Below, one piece after another: positions 60,022 to 64,000 of a DNA stretch of 64,000 bases. The position numbers were made by a program, and so were the translations under genes. This stretch comes from an uncultured Collinsella sp. (GTDB taxonomy: Bacteria > Actinomycetota > Coriobacteriia > Coriobacteriales > Coriobacteriaceae): NCBI GenBank assembly GCA_934667065.1, contig CAKULD010000001.1:378684-442683 (forward strand), given 5' to 3'. The notes under the pieces were generated by a model. The model saw nothing but the letters and a program-made list of their open reading frames with translations, was not told where the DNA came from and made no database searches. Numbering within the stretch: position 1 is the first letter of the stretch; each line of letters begins with the position of its first letter.

Positions 60022-60954
60022 ATGTTCTACACGCTAACCGCTAACCCGGCCGTCGACATGACGGTTTCGAGCTCTCCGCTCGAGCCCGACGAGAACGTCC
60101 GTACCGGTTCGGCCAGCTACACGGCCAACGGCAAGGGCCTCGACGTGTCCTTCGCCTTTAAGAAGATGGGTGTCGACACCGTCGCGCTCGGCTTCTTCGC
60201 CGGCTTTACGGGCAAGTTCATCGTCGAGGAGGTCATGAATCTGGGCTGCCTGTGCCGCCCGGTCTGGACCGACGGCATCACGCGTATCAACACCTACGTC
60301 AACGATGGCCAGCACGAGTACGGCATCCTCAACCCCGGCGCGCCGATCACGCCGGAGCACCAGAAGGAGCTGTACAACATCCTGGACACCGCGGGCGACC
60401 TAGAGTGTCTGATCGTCTCCGGCTCCGTGCCTCCCAAAGCCACGTCCGACTTCCTGGCCCAGGTCATGGAGCACGCTCAGGCCCGTGGCGCCGACGTCGT
60501 CCTGGACCTGTCCTCCGACAAGCTCAAGGAGCTCGCTCACAAGAAGCCGCTGCTCATCAAGCCGAACCATCACGAGATGAAGGCTATCTTCGGCGTGCCG
60601 GTCGACACCGACGACGAGGTCCGCGTTGCCATGAAGCTCGCCCACGAGGCTGGCGTTCAGAACGTGCTGCTCACCCGCGGCAGCCGCGGCGACGCCTACT
60701 TCTCCAACGGCGAGGACATCTGGTATGCCAAGCGTGAGTTCAACATCAAGCTGGTCTCTTCCGTCTGCGCCGGCGACTGCACCCTCGCTGCGTTCCTGCA
60801 CAAGTGGTACAGGGATCGCGACAACGTCGAGGAGGCCATGAAGCTCGCTATGGCCACCGGCGCCAACGTTGCCGAGTCCGTGGGTATCGGCGACTTCGGT
60901 CACGTCGAGGAGTACAGCAAGCGCGTTGCTGTCCGTAAGCTCGATCGTCAGTAA
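60022..60954 (+). CDS. fruK: 1-phosphofructokinase-type PfkB kinase
   Basis: Phosphorylates fructose-1-phosphate (or a similar sugar phosphate) with ATP, following PTS uptake. It is 310 residues. It starts FYTLTANPAVDMTV, typical of FruK/LacC. The substrate region includes TANGKGLDVSFAFKKMG and GFFAGFTGKFIVEE; SGSVPPKATSDF follows. The catalytic Asp is in VCAGDCTLAAFLHKW, where the usual GAGD reads CAGD. The position after ptsI fits FruK. A second copy follows at 61175. Confidence 0.9.
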   Translation: MFYTLTANPAVDMTVSSSPLEPDENVRTGSASYTANGKGLDVSFAFKKMGVDTVALGFFAGFTGKFIVEEVMNLGCLCRPVWTDGITRINTYVNDGQHEYGILNPGAPITPEHQKELYNILDTAGDLECLIVSGSVPPKATSDFLAQVMEHAQARGADVVLDLSSDKLKELAHKKPLLIKPNHHEMKAIFGVPVDTDDEVRVAMKLAHEAGVQNVLLTRGSRGDAYFSNGEDIWYAKREFNIKLVSSVCAGDCTLAAFLHKWYRDRDNVEEAMKLAMATGANVAESVGIGDFGHVEEYSKRVAVRKLDRQ

Positions 60955-60981
60955 TCGATACGCGACATATTCGTGCGCATG

Positions 60982-61018
60982 CGGCGCCCTGGTCTCCTAG
61001 GCTGGGGCGCCGTTTTTT
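60982..61018 (+). terminator. Terminator after the first PfkB kinase
   Basis: CGGCGCCC pairs with GGGGCGCCG around a 14-nt loop, followed by six Ts. Confidence 0.85.
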
Positions 61019-61032
61019 GCAGCGGGGGAGTG

Positions 61033-61065
61033 GTGGGACAAACACTACTGATAATTTTGTCCCAC
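61033..61065. repeat. Short palindrome GTGGGACAAA / TTTGTCCCAC
   Basis: Perfect 10-bp arms with a 13-nt spacer. The right half with its flank (TTTTGTCCCAC) also occurs alone near 37078-37088, upstream of the DUF948 gene. It could be an operator for the second kinase gene or a degenerate REP. Confidence 0.55.
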
Positions 61066-61174
61066 ACGCTTGCCGTCCTTCACGCGTTCCACACCGTTCA
61101 CCGAGTCGTTCTAGCCTTTTACCGGTACGTGGAATATACTTTCATTAGCACGTTGCTTCGTGAAAGGAACATTC

Positions 61175-62107
61175 ATGATTTACACGCTCACTGCAAATCC
61201 CGCCATCGACTACAACATTGCCTGCGACGGTCTGACCGCCAACACGGTCACGCGCACGCGCAATGCCGTCTACACGCCCAACGGCAAGGGCCTCAATGTC
61301 TCGTTCACGCTCGACCACTACGGCGTCGACACCACGATCCTGGGCTTCTTTGCCGGTTTCTCGGGCGAGTTTATCGTCAAGGGCGCCGAGGCGCTGGGCG
61401 TGCCCGTCAAGCCCGTCTGGACCGACGGTATCACGCGCGTCAACGTGTTCCTCAACGCCGGCCCCGACACCGAGTACAACATGGTTAACGCCGGTGCCGC
61501 CATCAACGAGACCAACGAGCAGGAGATGTTTGAGCTCATCGATTCGCTCGAGGACATGACCTGCCTGGTCATTAGCGGCTCGCTGCCCCCCAACACTTCC
61601 GAGGGCTTCCTGGCCGAGGTCCTGCGCCGCGTGAAGGCCAAGGGCGCCGAGTTCGTGCTCGACATCTCGAGCCATCAGCTGGCCGATCTTATCGCCATAG
61701 AGCCGCTGCTGATCAAGCCCAACGACGACGAGCTGCTCGACATCTTTGGCATTAAGGTGAGCGGTGGCGACGACGAGTCCGTTAAGGGCGCGATGGCCGA
61801 GCTGCACGCCAAGGGTGCTAAGAACGTCCTGCTTACGCTGGGCGGAGCCGGTGCGTACTTCTCCAACGGCGAGCACATCTGGTTTGCCAACCGCACCTTC
61901 GAGGTCAACCTGCTGTCGACCGTGTGCGCCGGCGACTCCTCGCTGGCCGCCTTCCTGTCCGTATGGCACGACGCTCCCGAGCGCGTGGAGGACGCCCTGC
62001 GCCTTTCGATGGCCACCGGCGCCAACGTGGTCGAGTGCCCGGGTCTGGGAGACTTCGCCAAGGTCGAGGAGTATAAGAAGGGCATCGTTATCCGCGAGGT
62101 CTGCTAA
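61175..62107 (+). CDS. Second PfkB-type phosphofructokinase (FruK/LacC-like)
   Basis: A 310-residue paralogue of the preceding kinase, readily aligned end to end (shared PVWTDGITR, LLIKPN, YFSNGE, SMATGANV / AMATGANV). It starts IYTLTANPAIDYN. The catalytic loop is VCAGDSSLAAFL, again CAGD rather than GAGD. It has its own spacing and terminator, so separate expression is likely. It could act on tagatose-6-phosphate or fructose-1-phosphate; the sequence alone does not decide. AAAGGA lies 6 nt upstream of ATG 61175. Confidence 0.88.
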   Translation: MIYTLTANPAIDYNIACDGLTANTVTRTRNAVYTPNGKGLNVSFTLDHYGVDTTILGFFAGFSGEFIVKGAEALGVPVKPVWTDGITRVNVFLNAGPDTEYNMVNAGAAINETNEQEMFELIDSLEDMTCLVISGSLPPNTSEGFLAEVLRRVKAKGAEFVLDISSHQLADLIAIEPLLIKPNDDELLDIFGIKVSGGDDESVKGAMAELHAKGAKNVLLTLGGAGAYFSNGEHIWFANRTFEVNLLSTVCAGDSSLAAFLSVWHDAPERVEDALRLSMATGANVVECPGLGDFAKVEEYKKGIVIREVC

Positions 62108-62140
62108 CTTCGGCGTAAAGTTTGAGTATTTCGAGTAGTT

Positions 62141-62175
62141 CGCATCCGTCTTGGGAACAGGGCGGATGCGTTTTT
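62141..62175 (+). terminator. Terminator after the second PfkB kinase
   Basis: CGCATCCG pairs with CGGATGCG around a 14-nt loop, followed by TTTTT. Confidence 0.85.
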
Positions 62176-62272
62176 GTTTATCGGACTTGCGTGTGCAGGG
62201 GAGGCTGTTTCTTGCTAGACTTCTTGCAGACGCAATCGACAACCAATTTGATAGTCGCAGGAGGCCACAGGT

Positions 62273-63667
62273 ATGTGCAATGTTTCGCTCAACGGTACGC
62301 AGCCGACCGATGCCTCCCTGCGAGTGCTGCGCGCGCTCGAGACAGCCGGTCTTGAGGCCTGGTACGTGGGCGGCTGGGTGCGCGATGCCCTGATGGGATG
62401 CCCCAGCCACGATGTGGACATGTGTTGCAGCGGCCTGTGGCAGGAGTCTAAGGTGGCGCTTGAGGCCGCCGGTATTGCGGTCGTGGAGTCGGGCATTAAA
62501 TTTGGCGGCATCACGGCCATTAGCGATGGTGAGCGCATCGAGGTCACCACGTACCGCCTGGATGGCTTTTATACCGACGGCCGCCATCCCCAGAGCGTGG
62601 AGCGCGCGGCTTCGCTCGAGGACGACCTGGCGCGTCGCGATTTTACCGTCAACGCTATGGCCTGGCATCCCGAGCGCGGTCTTGTTGACCGTTACGACGG
62701 CCAGGGCGACTTGGAGCGCAAGCTGATCCGTGCTGTCGGCGACCCCAAACGTCGTTTTAACGAGGACGCGCTGCGCATGCTGCGTGCGGTGCGTTTTGCC
62801 TGCCGCCTAGACTTTATGATCGAGCCCCAGACGAAGCTTGCCCTTGCCGAGTGCGCGCCGCTGCTCGATGCCGTGGCGCGCGAGCGAGTGGGTATTGAGC
62901 TCGAGGGTATTCTTTCGACCGGCCACGGGGGAGACGCGATGCTGCGCTATCCCGAGCTTATTTGCGCCGCCGTGCCCGAGCTTGCCGCGGGTCGTGGATT
63001 CGACCAGCGCAGCGTCTACCATGCCTTTAACGTGTACGAGCACATCGCCCGCGTGCTGACGGTGGCGGGGGAGCTGGCGCTGTGCGATGGCGTCGCGCCT
63101 TCGCCGAGCCTGATGTGGGCAGCGTTTTTGCATGATGTCTCCAAGCCTGAGTGCTTTACCGTCGACCATGCCGGGAGCGGCCATTTCTACGGTCATCCCG
63201 AGCTTGGCGCCAAAAAAGCGCGTGTCATTATGGAACGCTTGGCGCTTTCGCACGATTTGGTGCGCGACGTGTGCCTGCTGATCAAATATCACGACAAGCC
63301 GCTGCGCCCTGAGCGCTCCTGCTTGCTCAATATGATGCGACTGCTTTCGGGTGAGGGCGTCGACACGCCGCGCTTGATGGACGAGCTTATGGACCTTAAG
63401 CGCGCCGATACACTCGGCAAGGCTCCGTCGTGCTTCTATTACGTCGAGACGATTGAGGAGATGCGTGCGCTCGCTCATGAGCTGCTTGCGGCGGGGGAGC
63501 CCTATACGCTCAAGATGCTCGCTATCAACGGCGGTGACCTGATCCGTGCGGGCGTCAAGCCGGGCCCTGAGCTGGGTCAGCTTCTCAACACCGCCCTCGA
63601 CGCCGTAATCGAGAACAACATCCCCAACACACGCGAGGCCCTCCTGGCCCACCTCAACCTGGAATGA
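62273..63667 (+). CDS. cca: CCA tRNA nucleotidyltransferase (poly(A) polymerase family, with HD domain)
   Basis: Class II nucleotidyltransferase that adds or repairs tRNA CCA ends. It is 464 residues. The head domain has AWYVGGWVRDALMGCPSHDVDM (split; GGxVRD then DxD, about residues 26-47), RRDFTVNAMAW, and DPKRRFNEDALRMLRAVRFAC. An HD domain in the middle carries FLHDVSKPECF and a downstream KYHDKP. The tRNAs in this window already encode CCA, so repair may be the main role. AGGAGG lies 8 nt before ATG 62273. Confidence 0.94.
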   Translation: MCNVSLNGTQPTDASLRVLRALETAGLEAWYVGGWVRDALMGCPSHDVDMCCSGLWQESKVALEAAGIAVVESGIKFGGITAISDGERIEVTTYRLDGFYTDGRHPQSVERAASLEDDLARRDFTVNAMAWHPERGLVDRYDGQGDLERKLIRAVGDPKRRFNEDALRMLRAVRFACRLDFMIEPQTKLALAECAPLLDAVARERVGIELEGILSTGHGGDAMLRYPELICAAVPELAAGRGFDQRSVYHAFNVYEHIARVLTVAGELALCDGVAPSPSLMWAAFLHDVSKPECFTVDHAGSGHFYGHPELGAKKARVIMERLALSHDLVRDVCLLIKYHDKPLRPERSCLLNMMRLLSGEGVDTPRLMDELMDLKRADTLGKAPSCFYYVETIEEMRALAHELLAAGEPYTLKMLAINGGDLIRAGVKPGPELGQLLNTALDAVIENNIPNTREALLAHLNLE

Positions 63668-63764
63668 TTTTTTAAGCCCCGTCCCAGAAAAATCATCGGC
63701 TATGGCGTTGACCAGCGCGTTCCATAACCTCCCGACAAAATTTCGGTCAATTTGAAATTTCTTC

Positions 63765-63793
63765 TTGCGCTCGCGTTTTTTGTCCCGTAATAT
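63765..63793 (+). promoter_or_regulatory. Promoter for the tRNA-Glu pair
   Basis: TTGCGC (63765-63770) and TAATAT (63788-63793) are separated by 17 bp, and the tRNA starts 35 nt downstream. Confidence 0.72.
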
Positions 63794-63827
63794 ATGTCCT
63801 CGCAGCACGGCAGTGCAGATGTCATGT

Positions 63828-63904
63828 GGCCCGTTCGTCTAGCGGTTTAGGACGCCGCCCTCTCAAGGCGGAGATCACCAGTTCGAATCTGGTACGGGCT
63901 ACCA
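63828..63904 (+). tRNA. tRNA-Glu (CTC)
   Basis: A 77-nt cloverleaf including CCA. The acceptor GGCCCGT pairs with ACGGGCT (terminal G.T), the anticodon stem CCGCC/GGCGG holds loop CTCTCAA with anticodon CTC, and the T-arm has AGTTCGAATCTGG. Confidence 0.93.
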
Positions 63905-63926
63905 CTTCTTTTCTGCTGAGGCTTAT

Positions 63927-64000
63927 GGCCCGTTCGTCTAGCGGTTTAGGACGCCGCCCTCTCAAGGCGGAGATCACCAGTTCGAATCTGGTACGGGCTA
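63927..64000 (+). tRNA. tRNA-Glu (CTC), second copy, cut by the window edge
   Basis: Identical to the preceding tRNA over all 74 bases present; the window ends at the discriminator base, just before the CCA. The 22-nt spacer shows tandem duplication. Confidence 0.92.

Overview
The window is 64 kb of ordinary, gene-dense, fairly high-G+C bacterial chromosome. Gene content and order point to a Coriobacteriia actinobacterium, most likely Collinsella or a close relative. That placement is an inference from synteny and composition, not from a marker-gene comparison. Actinobacterial signs are the coaD / SepIVA-like / yceD / rpmF / rnc / smc / ftsY order and a SigB/SigF-type sigma factor. Firmicute-like traits often seen in Coriobacteriia are the asp23-fakA-recG block, an ileS T-box and a complete sugar phosphotransferase (PTS) set. 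Most genes are core housekeeping genes on the + strand.

Layout. 1-2.2 kb: 3' end of dnaG, rpoD, a REP-like palindrome and two identical tRNA-Asn genes. 2.3-17.2 kb: asp23-fakA-recG-rsmD-coaD-sepIVA-like-yceD-rpmF-plsX-acpP-rnc-smc-ftsY-ffh, covering DNA repair, rRNA maturation, CoA and phospholipid synthesis, chromosome segregation and SRP targeting. 17.3-22.1 kb: a divergent DUF134-NifX fusion, then thyA-folA, an RNA methyltransferase and a MATE pump. 22.1-23.2 kb: a lower-G+C REP/RAYT element, a Y1-type HUH transposase gene between inverted REP units. 23.2-32.5 kb: cobO (-), ftsH, DUF523, an iron-type alcohol dehydrogenase (-), T-box-ileS, lspA and rluD. 32.5-40.6 kb: a family 2 glycosyltransferase, a small prepilin-peptidase-like protein, dgt, rarA, then a probable stress module (DUF948, RsbW-like, SigB/F-like sigma, AI-2E family permease). 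40.7-53.9 kb: alaS-ruvX-mltG-yqeG-aroK-aroB-like, then pepQ-efp-asp23-nusB-xseB-tlyA-nadK-recN. 54.1-62.1 kb: a PTS fructose-type region with rpiR (-), fruA (IIBCA), ptsH, ptsI and two PfkB-type sugar kinases. 62.2-64 kb: the cca gene and two tandem tRNA-Glu genes.

The PTS region is functionally complete. EI and HPr feed phosphate to the IIBCA permease, the PfkB kinases would phosphorylate the resulting sugar-1-phosphate, and the RpiR regulator probably senses a phosphosugar.

I found no defence island, prophage, CRISPR array or biosynthetic cluster. The observations most worth following are: (1) the REP/RAYT element with a matching orphan REP pair 20 kb away; (2) an AroB homologue whose catalytic and metal-binding motifs appear lost, next to an intact shikimate kinase; (3) an RsbW-like anti-sigma protein lacking the ATP-binding boxes, beside its sigma factor; (4) a DUF134-NifX fusion with a perfect internal ribosome-binding site and twin upstream palindromes; (5) several large intergenic palindromes, including one with 42-bp arms upstream of ptsH.
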